DNA of 64,000 nucleotides. Source: Paucibacter aquatile. Its GTDB lineage: Bacteria; Pseudomonadota; Gammaproteobacteria; Burkholderiales; Burkholderiaceae_C. Position 1 is the first letter of the stretch, and each line of letters starts with the position of its first letter. The stretch is taken from NCBI RefSeq assembly GCF_002885975.1, contig NZ_POSP01000004.1, positions 496,001 to 560,000 on the forward strand, read 5' to 3'. Positions 21,532-29,977 of this stretch are shown piece after piece. The translations under genes and the position numbers were made by a program. The notes under the pieces were generated by a model. The model was given only the letters and a program-made list of their open reading frames with translations, had not been told where the DNA came from and searched no databases.

Positions 21532-21715
21532 CACAAAACGAGGGAATAGCGGCACCACGATGTGTACGCTGGAGGGGGAGTGAGTGCGGCTGCAAATGCT
21601 GTTCTCGCAACCTTGGGGAATGGCTTGGAGCGCAGTGCAGATTCGTCTCAGTCTGCATGCCATGTGACTCCTTGTGAGCAAGCGGCGTCCTCGTTGGACG
21701 CCGCTTTGCTTTTTT
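21532..21715 (+). ncRNA. Candidate orphan structured small RNA (about 180 nt)
   Basis: No gene explains the strong terminator at its 3' end. Just before that terminator a long interrupted hairpin can be drawn: CTCGCAA (21604-21610) with TTGTGAG (21672-21678), GGGG (21615-21618) with CTCC (21668-21671), ATGGC (21620-21624) with GCCAT (21659-21663), and TGCAGA (21636-21641) with TCTGCA (21652-21657). The terminator stem starts one base later. A promoter-like pair lies at the 5' end. It does not match 6S, 4.5S, tmRNA or RNase P RNA motifs that I know. The 5' end is inferred; processing from a tRNA-Arg read-through transcript is an alternative. Confidence 0.5.
21680..21715 (+). terminator. Strong Rho-independent terminator with no gene upstream
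   Basis: AAGCGGCGTCC (21680-21690) pairs perfectly with GGACGCCGCTT (21696-21706) around TCGTT, followed by TGCTTTTTT. The nearest upstream annotated element is tRNA-Arg, 505 bp away. Confidence 0.9.
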
Positions 21716-21922
21716 GGATCGAACACCATGCAGTGAGGATCCGATTCAAGACTTCAAGCCGGGCAGAGAAGGCGCCGGCTGAAGCTTCAAGTGCCTAGCT
21801 CCGTCGCATTCCGTTGTTAGACTCCGCAGCCCTGTCCAGCCCGCGGGCTGTGCGCGTCCGCTTCGACACGGGATTGCGTTTGTTCTTGCCCATGCTTCCG
21901 TGACTGCCGTGCCTGCCTTGCC

Positions 21923-22618
21923 ATGACTGCTTTGCCAATCACCCGACACACCTGCCTCGCCCTGCGTGCTGCCAAAGCCGGCCGAGCGGCTCGGTTCTTC
22001 GGAGTGATGGCCATCTTGTTCGGTGCCACTACAGTTTGGGCGCAGGATGGCGGCGCGGCAGCGCCGGTATTGGGCACCGGCCCAGGGTCCTGTGTGTTGG
22101 TGTTCGGGCATGGGCGCAATTTCGAACCCACGCAGGCTGCCCAGAATGAGCATTGGGATCAGCTCAATCTGAGCTTCAACCGCGAGGTGGTTGATGCACT
22201 CAATCAGGCTCGCCACACCGCTCATGCCTTGGTGCTCAAGGTCTCGGCGCTGGATCTTGCGCGCAATGCGCGCCTGTTGCTGGACGAAGCACAGCGCCTC
22301 GGTTGCGGCCAGGTCTTGGAAACCACCGTGTTCGCCGATGTCGAGTCGTCTTCGTTCAAGGCCCGCTTGCGTCTGTATCCCCTGCAGGGGATGAAGGGGC
22401 CGCGGACTTCGGGCGAAGGCCTCAGCATCGGGGCGCCGCTCTACACCAACGAACGTGGCTTTGAGCTCAATCAGCGCAATCTCGAGCGCCTGCGTCCGGA
22501 GTTGCTGGCGCGCACCATGAGCGATGAGTTCTTGCAGTCCTTTGTGCCGGCCTCACGCACAGGTGCTGGGGCCAGCTCCGCTGCCGCTCCCGCCGCTGTC
22601 TCGGCGCCAGGACCTTGA
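21923..22618 (+). CDS. Exported protein of unknown function
   Basis: 231-residue protein that I do not recognise. A basic N-terminus is followed by a hydrophobic stretch (FFGVMAILFGATTVWA) with an AxA-type cleavage site before QDGG near residue 41, so it is probably periplasmic. Two cysteines in the mature part (GSCVLVFG and RLGCGQVL) could form a disulfide. The mature domain alternates strands and helices (SALDLARNARLLLDEAQRL; ARLRLYPL) and the C-terminus is a disordered Ala/Ser/Pro tail. The gene lies downstream of the candidate small RNA and converges on a GST gene. Confidence 0.7.
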   Translation: MTALPITRHTCLALRAAKAGRAARFFGVMAILFGATTVWAQDGGAAAPVLGTGPGSCVLVFGHGRNFEPTQAAQNEHWDQLNLSFNREVVDALNQARHTAHALVLKVSALDLARNARLLLDEAQRLGCGQVLETTVFADVESSSFKARLRLYPLQGMKGPRTSGEGLSIGAPLYTNERGFELNQRNLERLRPELLARTMSDEFLQSFVPASRTGAGASSAAAPAAVSAPGP

Positions 22619-22674
22619 GGTTCATGAGATGCATGAGGAGTGCGTCCGGCTCTGTGTGCCAGACGAAGCAGGCA

Positions 22675-23367
22675 TCAATGTCGGCGGTACTGGGTGTCCC
22701 CGAACAGCATTTCGCGGGCCTTGTCGTCCATCAAGGGCTTGCGCTGGGTTTCCAGCACGGCCACGCCGCGCTGCACTGCCGGCCGCGCAGCGATTTCGTC
22801 AAACCAGCCCTTGAGATGGGGGTAGTCCGACATCTGCACGCCTTGGTTTTTCCAGCTGCGCAGCCAGGGAAAGATGGCCATGTCGGCAATGCTGTAAGCC
22901 GGCCCGCCGATGTAGCGGCTCATAGCCAGACGCTTGTCGATCACGCCGTACAGGCGCTGCGCTTCCTTGCTGTAGCGCTCGATCGCGTAGGCGATTTTCT
23001 CCGGGGCGTAGATGCGAAAGTGGTGAGCCTGACCCAGCATGGGGCCGACGCTGCCCATCTGGAACATCAACCACTGCAACACCTCGTACTTGCCGGCCGT
23101 GTCAGCGGGCAGAAATCGCCCGGTCTTGCCGGCCAGGTACAGCAGGATGGCGCCCGACTCGAACAGGCTGATCGGCCGCCCGTCCGGGCCTTCGCTGTCC
23201 TGGATGGCGGGGATCTTGTTGTTCGGGCTGATGGCCAGAAAGGCGGGCTCGAATTGTGCGCCCGCCCCGATGTCCACGGGGATCACCCGATAGGGCAGTC
23301 CGCATTCTTCCAACATGATGTGAACCTTGTGGCCGTTGGGTGTAGGCCATGAATACACTTCGATCAT
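22675..23367 (-). CDS. Nu-class glutathione S-transferase (YghU/YfcG-like)
   Basis: 230-residue GST with an N-terminal thioredoxin-fold domain (IEVYSWPTPNGHKVHIMLEE; SPNNKIPAI; SLFESGAILLYLAGK) and an all-helical C-terminal domain. The TPNG and SPNNKIP motifs are those of the nu class, whose E. coli members act as glutathione-dependent disulfide-bond reductases. The ATG at 23367 is chosen because the thioredoxin fold begins there; the open frame upstream is not similar. It is divergent from an unknown gene at 23449, with 81 bp between. Confidence 0.9.
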   Translation of the reverse strand: MIEVYSWPTPNGHKVHIMLEECGLPYRVIPVDIGAGAQFEPAFLAISPNNKIPAIQDSEGPDGRPISLFESGAILLYLAGKTGRFLPADTAGKYEVLQWLMFQMGSVGPMLGQAHHFRIYAPEKIAYAIERYSKEAQRLYGVIDKRLAMSRYIGGPAYSIADMAIFPWLRSWKNQGVQMSDYPHLKGWFDEIAARPAVQRGVAVLETQRKPLMDDKAREMLFGDTQYRRH

Positions 23368-23448
23368 TTGGGTTCTCCACCTTGGCCAGACGGTCGATGC
23401 AAGGCGCATCGTCACGCTGTTCTGGCGTTCGCCGCATTGTGCTAGCTC

Positions 23449-24192
23449 ATGTTTTTTAAGCAAGTCAAACACTGGTTCGTTGCCCGCTCCAATGCCGCCC
23501 GCTGGCGGCCCATCCACGATTGGTCGGAGAGCCGCAATGCCCAGTTCCGCTTGACCCGAGACGGCCGCGGCTTCGTGATCGAGCAGCCCAAAGCCCTGCC
23601 CGGCAGCTTGCGCATCGAGTGGGGGGACTCCCAGCGCGGCTACATCAAGGGCTCGGAGCTGCGCATTCGCTGCGAGCTGCGCCTGCACAGCGATCTGCAG
23701 ATGATGGTGCTGTGCCGCCAGCTGATGGAGTCGCTGGAGTCCACCGTGTTCGAGGCCTACACCGACACGCTCAAGACCCGTGTCGACACCGACACGCCGG
23801 AGGAGATGCGCTGGCTGGTGATGTTCCCCAAGCTCGGCCAGATCAGCTCCAAGCTGGTGCGTCAGCGCTTTGGCGCCATCGGCGTCAACAAAGACCTGAC
23901 CGCCGCCTGGCTGGATGGCGATCTCAGTGAAGCCCTGGCCCAGGCCAGTCAGGATTTGCTGCCCGAAGGGCACCCCGTCGTGATCATGACCCTGCGTGGC
24001 AATGCCTACCTGCGCACGGCCATGGACCAGCCCAGCTTGCCTGCCATCCAGGGCCTGCTCAAGTTGCTGGAAGTCGCGGGCCGGGAGGCTCAGCGTGTCA
24101 ATGGTCGCTTGTCTGAAAGCGGCCCATGGCCGACCACCACCTCGATCGCCTGGCAGTCTTCGCGGCCGGAGGAAGACCTGTCACGGCCCTGA
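23449..24192 (+). CDS. Conserved-type protein of unknown function
   Basis: 247-residue soluble protein with no signal peptide or membrane segment; I do not recognise a domain. The N-terminal half has strand-rich text (GSLRIEWGDSQRGYIKGSELRIRCEL) and the middle is helical with LRLHSDLQMMVLCRQLMESLE. The ATG at 23449 is the first in frame. Codon use is typical of the window, so it is probably a native gene. It converges on a Crp/Fnr regulator 21 bp away. Confidence 0.7.
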   Translation: MFFKQVKHWFVARSNAARWRPIHDWSESRNAQFRLTRDGRGFVIEQPKALPGSLRIEWGDSQRGYIKGSELRIRCELRLHSDLQMMVLCRQLMESLESTVFEAYTDTLKTRVDTDTPEEMRWLVMFPKLGQISSKLVRQRFGAIGVNKDLTAAWLDGDLSEALAQASQDLLPEGHPVVIMTLRGNAYLRTAMDQPSLPAIQGLLKLLEVAGREAQRVNGRLSESGPWPTTTSIAWQSSRPEEDLSRP

Positions 24193-24213
24193 GTGCAGGG
24201 CCGCAGAGGCTGT

Positions 24214-24918
24214 TCAGCGATTGGCAATGGCCAGGAGTTTGTCGCGGCTGAGCATGACCAGGCGCGTGGGTTCGACCCGCACAGCCCCTTCGCGTTCGAA
24301 GCTCTTGAGCTCTTGATTCACGCGCTGGCGCGACGCCCCCAGCAGCTGGGCCAGGTCTTCTTGCGCCAGTTGCAGGCCGATGCGGGTTTCCTCGCCCTGA
24401 GGCTCGCCGTAGGAGCGAGCCAGGAAGATGATTTGCTTGGCCAGCCGCGAGGCCAGGGGTCGGGTGTTCAGGTCTTCCACCATGTCGAACATCAGGCGCA
24501 GGCGGCGGCAGTTCAGGCGCAGCAGCGCATCGTAGAGCTCGGTATGGCGCTGCAGCAGCTCGCGGAAATCGGGCTTGCGGATCACCAGCAAGGTGGTTTC
24601 TCCATGCACACTGGCATCGTGGGTCCGTGGCAGCCCGTCGAACAAGGCGATGTCTCCGAACCAGGTGCCCGGCTCGACATAGGTCAGTGCAATCTGCTTT
24701 CCCGCCAGTGACACCGAGCTCACGCGCACGGCACCCTTGGCGACCGCCATCCATTCCTCGGCCGGCTCGCCACGGCAGGAGAGCAGGGCGCCATCGTTGA
24801 GGCGGCGCACCGAGGCGCGAGCAAGGATGTCCTCGCGCAAGGCGGCGGAGAGCTTGGAGAACCACGGGCCCGATTCGATGTTGTTGCGTTCTGTTTGTGT
24901 GAGGACCGTGCTGTTCAT
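24214..24918 (-). CDS. Crp/Fnr family transcriptional regulator
   Basis: One-component regulator with an N-terminal cyclic-nucleotide-binding-like beta barrel (about residues 20-135, including GTWFGDIALFDGLPRTHDA) and a C-terminal winged helix whose recognition helix is in LAQLLGASRQRVNQELKSFE. The cysteines that bind the Fnr iron-sulfur cluster are missing at the N-terminus, and the cAMP-contact set of Crp is not obvious, so the ligand is unknown. I use the internal ATG at 24918 (234 residues); an in-frame ATG at 24972 adds 18 residues with weaker third-position GC. It is divergent from the fimV-like gene. Confidence 0.9.
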   Translation of the reverse strand: MNSTVLTQTERNNIESGPWFSKLSAALREDILARASVRRLNDGALLSCRGEPAEEWMAVAKGAVRVSSVSLAGKQIALTYVEPGTWFGDIALFDGLPRTHDASVHGETTLLVIRKPDFRELLQRHTELYDALLRLNCRRLRLMFDMVEDLNTRPLASRLAKQIIFLARSYGEPQGEETRIGLQLAQEDLAQLLGASRQRVNQELKSFEREGAVRVEPTRLVMLSRDKLLAIANR

Positions 24919-25141
24919 GCTGTGCCGCTGTCGTGACCACAAGAGTTTGTCGTCGGATGACTGATTGTCCATGAGCAGATGCTTGGTGTCGGGATGGTCT
25001 CAAAACGGAAATGGCATGGAAAACCCAGGCACTTGCGTCGCCTGCGGAAATGGCCTGGGAAGGCGGTTTGTTTCGCGCTTTTGTCCCGCAGTGCGGGCGA
25101 TGCTGCGTGCTAGAGTGAGTCAAACAACATTTCCCCCCGGC

Positions 25142-27295
25142 ATGGACCGAGTACCCGCACCGCCCACCTTCACCTGGCGCCATCCCCGATCCATCGCGCC
25201 ACTGCTGCTCGGTGTGAGCCTGGGTCTGTGTGGCCCGGTGCAGGCCCTGGGCGTGGACAGTCCGCTGACGCAATCAGCCCTGGGGCAGGCGCTGAATCTG
25301 GCCTTTCCTGTGCTGTTGAAGGCGGGTGAGCGTCTGACCCCCGAGTGCGTGCAGGCTGAGGTCTATGCGGGTGAGGCGCGCTTGCCGCCGCATCTGGTGC
25401 AGGTGGTGCTGGAAGGTGAAAGTGAAGGCGCGGTGCGAGCTGTGCGCCTTTATAGCCCGGTGCCTATCAATGAACCTCTGGTGCATGTCAACCTGAGTCT
25501 GGGTTGTCCGTCGGTCTTGAAGCGCCAGTACACGGCCTTCATCGATCCGCCGGGATTGGATCAAGGAGCACGCGGCCTCAATCAAGCCGCTGCTGCTGTG
25601 CGGGCGCCTCAGTACACGCCGGCCATGCGGGCCGCCATGGCTGCCGCCGGCGCCCGCCCCGAGGAACTGCTCGGTTCAAGCGCTCGCATGGCCCCGGCGC
25701 CTGGCGCGACCGGACCTGTCGCGCCTTCATCGAGAGTTGCGTCGGGCTCGAAAGTCAAGCTGCCCTCAGCGCCTGAGGCCGATGCGGCCGTTGTGCGGAC
25801 GGCAACGGCCAGGCCGACTCAGGGCAAGGCCAGCTCAACCTTGCGTACCGTGAGTCTGAAGATTGGCGAAACGCCTCGTTTGCGCCTGGATGCCCCGGAT
25901 GCCGATGAGGCCGCCGAGTCGCCCTTGGCCCAGATCGCGGCTGCCGAGGTGGCGCTGCTGCGTTTGCGTCAGCTCGAAGAGCTGCTCAACCGGCTGCAGC
26001 AAGACAACCAGGGCAGCCGTGCCAAGGTGCAGGCCTTGCGCACGCAGTTGGAGGCAGCGCCGCCGGATGAAGGGCCGCAGCCCGCCGTCTGGGGCTTGGC
26101 TGCATTGAGCCTGGGCTTGGCGGGCCTGAGTGCTTTTCTCTGGAACAGCCGACGCCAGGAGCGCGCCGAACGCGATGCGGCTTGGTGGACTGCCGGCCGT
26201 GCAGGGAAGTCGCCAGATGAGATCGATGCGCGCGAGCCTGACGTGGGACTTGCACCCAGCGAGGCATCCCGGACTGGCGGCGCTGATCGGCCCGGCCTGG
26301 ACGGGCATGACCTGACCCCTGTCAGCCCTGCGTCCGCGCTTTCTGGAGTGGCGGCCTCTGCTCCGCCCAGCGCTTGGGCTTCGGCCACGGGCGCCATGCC
26401 GGCAGCGGCGCACCTCAGTTCGATCGATGAGCGCACCATCACTTTGCCGCCTCAAGATGCGGTAGACGATGCAATGGGCGATCCAGGCGACGACTTCCTG
26501 TCTGCCCCCATGCCGCTGGCGGACGAGTCAGCGTCGGAGCCTCTGAGCATTCAGTTGCTGGACACGCCGGCCAATTTCGTCAATGACACCGGTGCTTTCA
26601 CCGCGCCCGTGCCCTTGAACGTCACTGCGGTCGGCACCGATCATGTGACCGTGGAGGAACTGATCGACCTGGAACAGCAGGTCGAGTTCTTCCTGGTGCT
26701 GGGGCAGAGTGATGCCGCTGTGGAGTTGCTGCAGGCCCGCATCGATTTCGGCGGCGCCAGCGCCTTGCCGTATTTGAAGCTGATGGAGATCCACCAGCGC
26801 CAAGGTCAGGAGCCGCGCTTTCAACAGGTGGCTGCGGCCTTTGCCAAGCGGTTTGATGCCTTGGCGCCTACCTGGGGCGCCGATCTCAACCTGGGGCGTG
26901 ATTTGGAGGCCTACCCTGCCGACTTGCAGCGCATCCAGGGTCGCTGGGCCGATGCGGCCGCCAGCATGGCCCTGGTGCAGGAACTGCTTTCGCGTGGTGG
27001 TGCGCAAGGGCAGGGTTTCGATTTGCCGGCCTACCGTGAGTTGCTGTTTCTCTACAGTGTGGCCCGTGATCGCTCCGAACATGAGGTGCGCGGCGAAGAA
27101 ATCGATCTCTTCTTGCCTCTGGACGGCGACGCTTCGTCTGCGGTTGGAACGGCGGGCGACGGCCATGAATTGATGGCCACCATGATCTGGCAGGGCAAGG
27201 CCATGCCGGGCCCTCAGCATGCGCTGGAGGTTGACATCTCGCTGGATGACCCGAACGCCGCCGCGTCGCGCATCAGCGCACCCAGCCGTTTCTGA
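25142..27295 (+). CDS. FimV-like inner-membrane protein (polar/pilus-assembly type)
   Basis: 717-residue protein with FimV/HubP layout: a signal peptide ending ...QALG, an N-terminal periplasmic domain (SALGQALNLAFPVLLKAGE), an acidic low-complexity linker, a coiled coil near residues 275-305 (VALLRLRQLEELLNRLQQ), one membrane helix (LAALSLGLAGLSAFLW) and a cytoplasmic part whose segment LIDLEQQVEFFLVLGQSD begins the FimV TPR-like domain. FimV acts in type IV pilus assembly and pole organisation. No LysM domain is visible between the N-terminal domain and the linker, unlike classic FimV. The ATG at 25142 is chosen for the signal peptide. Confidence 0.75.
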   Translation: MDRVPAPPTFTWRHPRSIAPLLLGVSLGLCGPVQALGVDSPLTQSALGQALNLAFPVLLKAGERLTPECVQAEVYAGEARLPPHLVQVVLEGESEGAVRAVRLYSPVPINEPLVHVNLSLGCPSVLKRQYTAFIDPPGLDQGARGLNQAAAAVRAPQYTPAMRAAMAAAGARPEELLGSSARMAPAPGATGPVAPSSRVASGSKVKLPSAPEADAAVVRTATARPTQGKASSTLRTVSLKIGETPRLRLDAPDADEAAESPLAQIAAAEVALLRLRQLEELLNRLQQDNQGSRAKVQALRTQLEAAPPDEGPQPAVWGLAALSLGLAGLSAFLWNSRRQERAERDAAWWTAGRAGKSPDEIDAREPDVGLAPSEASRTGGADRPGLDGHDLTPVSPASALSGVAASAPPSAWASATGAMPAAAHLSSIDERTITLPPQDAVDDAMGDPGDDFLSAPMPLADESASEPLSIQLLDTPANFVNDTGAFTAPVPLNVTAVGTDHVTVEELIDLEQQVEFFLVLGQSDAAVELLQARIDFGGASALPYLKLMEIHQRQGQEPRFQQVAAAFAKRFDALAPTWGADLNLGRDLEAYPADLQRIQGRWADAAASMALVQELLSRGGAQGQGFDLPAYRELLFLYSVARDRSEHEVRGEEIDLFLPLDGDASSAVGTAGDGHELMATMIWQGKAMPGPQHALEVDISLDDPNAAASRISAPSRF

Positions 27296-27344
27296 TTCTC
27301 TGAGTTTCTGAGTTTCTGTCGCGCCCGGGCCTTGGCGCACCAGC

Positions 27345-28553
27345 TCAGAGCTGCCGCAGCAAGGCCAGTGCGCGATCCAGGGTCGCGTCTTTTTTCGCGA
27401 AGCAAAAGCGAATGATCTTGTCTTGGCTGGCCCGCGCCTGGTCTTGCTTGTCCGCATGGAAAGCCGACACTGGAATTGCCGCCACGCCCACTTCTCGTGT
27501 CAGCCATTGGCAAAACTCGGCGTCGTTGAGTGCTCGTCCGGCCTCAAGCTCGCGGTAGTCCACGCACTGGAAATAGCTGCCCTCGCTGGGCAGCAGGCGC
27601 AGCCGGCATTGCGCCAGGCCTGCGCGGAAATGGTCGCGCTTGCGCTGGTAAAACGCGGGCAGATCCAAATAGGGACGTGGGTCGGCCAGATAGCGGCTCA
27701 GACCCAGCTGAACCGGCGTGTTGACGGAGAACACCGTGTACTGGTGTACCTTGCGGAACTCGGCGCTCAGGGCCGCGGGAGCGGCGACATAACCGACTTT
27801 CCAGCCGGTGACGTGGAAGGTCTTGCCGAAGCTGGACACGATCAGGCTGCGAGCGGCCAGCTCCGGAAAACGGGCGACGCTTTGATGCGCTTGCCCGTCA
27901 TAGACCATGTGTTCGTAGACCTCATCGCTGATCAACAGTGCCTGGCTGCCGCGCAGCAAGTCGGCAAGGTTGCGCATCTCGGCATCACTCCAGACCGTGG
28001 CACTGGGGTTGTGCGGAGTGTTGATGATGAGGGCGCGCGTGCGGGGGGTCAACGCGGCGCGGATGCGATCGAAATCGGGGCGAAAGGTCTCCGGGTCCAG
28101 GGGCACGCGTACGAGCACGCCGCCAGCCAGCGCGATATTGGGGGCGTAGCTGTCATAGCAGGGCTCCAGCACGATCACTTCATCGCCGGGATGAACGATG
28201 GCCAATAGGGCGCACAAGATGGCTTGGGTGGCGCCGGCGGTGATGGTGATCTCGCGCTCAGGGCAATAGGCTTGGCCGTGCGTGGCCTGCAGCTTGGTGG
28301 CCACCGCTTGGCGCAGTGCGGGCACGCCGGGCATGGGTGGGTACTGGTTGTGGCCATCACGCATGGCGGCATGCACGGCCTCGATCAGGGCGGGGTCGCA
28401 GTCGAAGTCGGGAAATCCTTGGCCCAGATTGACCGCGCCATGGGCCTGAGCCAAGGCCGACATGGTGCTGAAGATGGTGGCGCCCACCTGGGGCAGGCGG
28501 CTGTTCAGGGGCGTGGGCAGGGTCAGGCTGCCGGGCGATGTCGGTGCATTCAT
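27345..28553 (-). CDS. PLP-dependent aminotransferase, class I/II (methionine aminotransferase-like)
   Basis: 402-residue fold-type I aminotransferase. Family features are VNLGQGFPDFDCDP at the substrate entrance, the ITITAGATQAI cofactor segment, the NTPHNPSATVW loop and the PLP lysine in SSFGKTFHVTGWKVGY. The closest named group is the YbdL/methionine-kynurenine aminotransferase type, which transaminates methionine, Phe, Tyr and kynurenine; substrate choice is inferred. It stands on the minus strand just upstream, in transcription terms, of nothing obvious, and 62 bp separates it from the end of the cysB-like gene. Confidence 0.9.
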   Translation of the reverse strand: MNAPTSPGSLTLPTPLNSRLPQVGATIFSTMSALAQAHGAVNLGQGFPDFDCDPALIEAVHAAMRDGHNQYPPMPGVPALRQAVATKLQATHGQAYCPEREITITAGATQAILCALLAIVHPGDEVIVLEPCYDSYAPNIALAGGVLVRVPLDPETFRPDFDRIRAALTPRTRALIINTPHNPSATVWSDAEMRNLADLLRGSQALLISDEVYEHMVYDGQAHQSVARFPELAARSLIVSSFGKTFHVTGWKVGYVAAPAALSAEFRKVHQYTVFSVNTPVQLGLSRYLADPRPYLDLPAFYQRKRDHFRAGLAQCRLRLLPSEGSYFQCVDYRELEAGRALNDAEFCQWLTREVGVAAIPVSAFHADKQDQARASQDKIIRFCFAKKDATLDRALALLRQL

Positions 28554-28615
28554 GGTCGAGAGCGGGGCAGACAGTCGAGCGGCCGGGCCCGACTGAGATC
28601 AAGGGGTCAAAGCGT

Positions 28616-29560
28616 TCAGAGCTTGTAGTCGCTGGCCTCGCCGCTCATGGCTCGCTCGAGCAAGGGGCGGTTCAGTCGGTCCGACAGGAGCTCGGCAAAG
28701 CTGTAGACGTAATTGCGCAGATAAGCGCCACGCTTGAAGGCAATGCGGGTGACATTCTGGCCGAACAAATGGCCCAGCGGTCGCGACACAAGTCCGCCGT
28801 CGGGAGGATCCTCGCGCACCGCCATTTCGGCCACGATGCCCACACCCATGCCCAGGCGGACATAGGTCTTGATGACGTCGGAGTCGATGGCCTCGAGCAC
28901 GAAGTTGGGGTGTAACTGGCGCGCCTGGAAAGCCCGGTCGATGCGAGTGCGGCCGGTGAAACTGGGGTGGTAAGACACCAGGGGCTCGGCAGCCAGCTGC
29001 TCCAGGCTCGGGCGCTCCACCTGGGCCAGAGGATGGTCGGCCGGCACCACCAGCACATGCTGCCATTCGTAGCAGGGCAAGGTGACCAGCTCTTCGATCT
29101 GGGCCAGAGATTCGGTGGCCAGGCCGACATCGGCGCTGTCGTCGAGCAGCATGCGCACGACTTGGTCGGGGTTGCCCTGGTGCAGGCTGACGCGCACCAG
29201 CGGCAGTTGCCGGCGCAACTGCGCCACCGGGCCCGGCAGAACATAGCGCGCCTGGGTGTGTGTGGTGGCGATCGACAGGGTGCCACTGTCCTGCTTGGAG
29301 TATTCGTCGCCGATGCGCTTGAGGTTGTTGACCTCGCGCATGATGATTTCGATGGCGGCCAGCACCTGCTGGCCGGGCTCGGTGATGCGGCGCAGGCGCT
29401 TGCCGTGGCGCGAGAAGATGTCGATGCCTAGCTCTTCTTCCAGTTCCAGGATGGCCTTGGACACGCCCGGCTGAGAAGTGAACAGCGCCTTGGCGGTCTC
29501 GGTCAAGTTGAGATTGCGGCGTGCCGCTTCCTGCACGAATCGGAACTGGTGCAAGTTCAT
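28616..29560 (-). CDS. cysB: CysB family LysR-type transcriptional regulator
   Basis: 314-residue LysR-type regulator with the winged helix in residues 1-60 (MNLHQFRFVQEAARRNLNLT; SQPGVSKAILELEEELG) and a CysB-like effector domain (TTHTQARYVLP; SFTGRTRIDRAF). CysB activates sulfate and thiosulfate assimilation in response to O-acetyl- or N-acetylserine; the TTHTQARY segment contacts this ligand in the family. The start at 29560 overlaps the cbiX stop by four bases (ATGA), so it is translated as the last gene of a cbiX-cysB unit. Confidence 0.93.
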   Translation of the reverse strand: MNLHQFRFVQEAARRNLNLTETAKALFTSQPGVSKAILELEEELGIDIFSRHGKRLRRITEPGQQVLAAIEIIMREVNNLKRIGDEYSKQDSGTLSIATTHTQARYVLPGPVAQLRRQLPLVRVSLHQGNPDQVVRMLLDDSADVGLATESLAQIEELVTLPCYEWQHVLVVPADHPLAQVERPSLEQLAAEPLVSYHPSFTGRTRIDRAFQARQLHPNFVLEAIDSDVIKTYVRLGMGVGIVAEMAVREDPPDGGLVSRPLGHLFGQNVTRIAFKRGAYLRNYVYSFAELLSDRLNRPLLERAMSGEASDYKL

Positions 29561-29949
29561 GGGTGTTCCTCGGCGGGGCCGTCCAGCCAGGCCAGGCTGG
29601 CCTCGGCCATGGCCTGGATGATGCGCTCCTGGTCGCCCAGGGCAGGGTGCAGCAGCCACTGCACGGCATCGCCGTACTGGCTTTCCAGGCTGGCCAGCAG
29701 GGGCGGAATGTCGCGCCGCACGTGGCCGCCGGTGCCCAGGAACATGGGCACGATGTGAATCGTGTCGCAGCCCTCGGCCGCGAGGCTGTGTGCCGCTTCT
29801 TCGAGGCTGGGCGACATGAACTCCAGGTAGGCCAATCGCATGGCCAAGCCCGGGCGCTGTCGGGCCAAGCGGGCGGCCACGGCTTCGAATGGGCGCGCCC
29901 AATCGGGATCGCGGGCGCCATGGGCGAAAAGAAGCAGGCCTTGGCTCAT
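29557..29949 (-). CDS. cbiX: Single-domain CbiX sirohydrochlorin chelatase-family protein
   Basis: 130-residue small CbiX protein that inserts a metal (Fe for siroheme or Co) into sirohydrochlorin. The N-terminal LLLFAHGARDPDWARPF carries the catalytic histidine, and MFLGTGGHVRRDIP holds the second metal histidine. Single-domain CbiX forms act as homodimers. The four-base overlap with cysB, the sulfate-assimilation regulator, favours a role in making siroheme for sulfite reductase. It lies 28 bp downstream of lptG on the same strand. Confidence 0.88.
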   Translation of the reverse strand: MSQGLLLFAHGARDPDWARPFEAVAARLARQRPGLAMRLAYLEFMSPSLEEAAHSLAAEGCDTIHIVPMFLGTGGHVRRDIPPLLASLESQYGDAVQWLLHPALGDQERIIQAMAEASLAWLDGPAEEHP

Positions 29950-29977
29950 GGCTGTTGGTGGTGGGTGTGGAGCGGGT

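Noticed and set aside
21532..21715. 6S RNA, 4.5S RNA or tmRNA at the orphan locus
   Set aside because: The conserved 4.5S loop, tmRNA ends and the 6S central-bubble arrangement are not seen.
21562..21798. Open frame across the orphan RNA terminator
   Set aside because: It runs through a strong terminator hairpin, starts at GTG without a ribosome-binding site and has no similarity.
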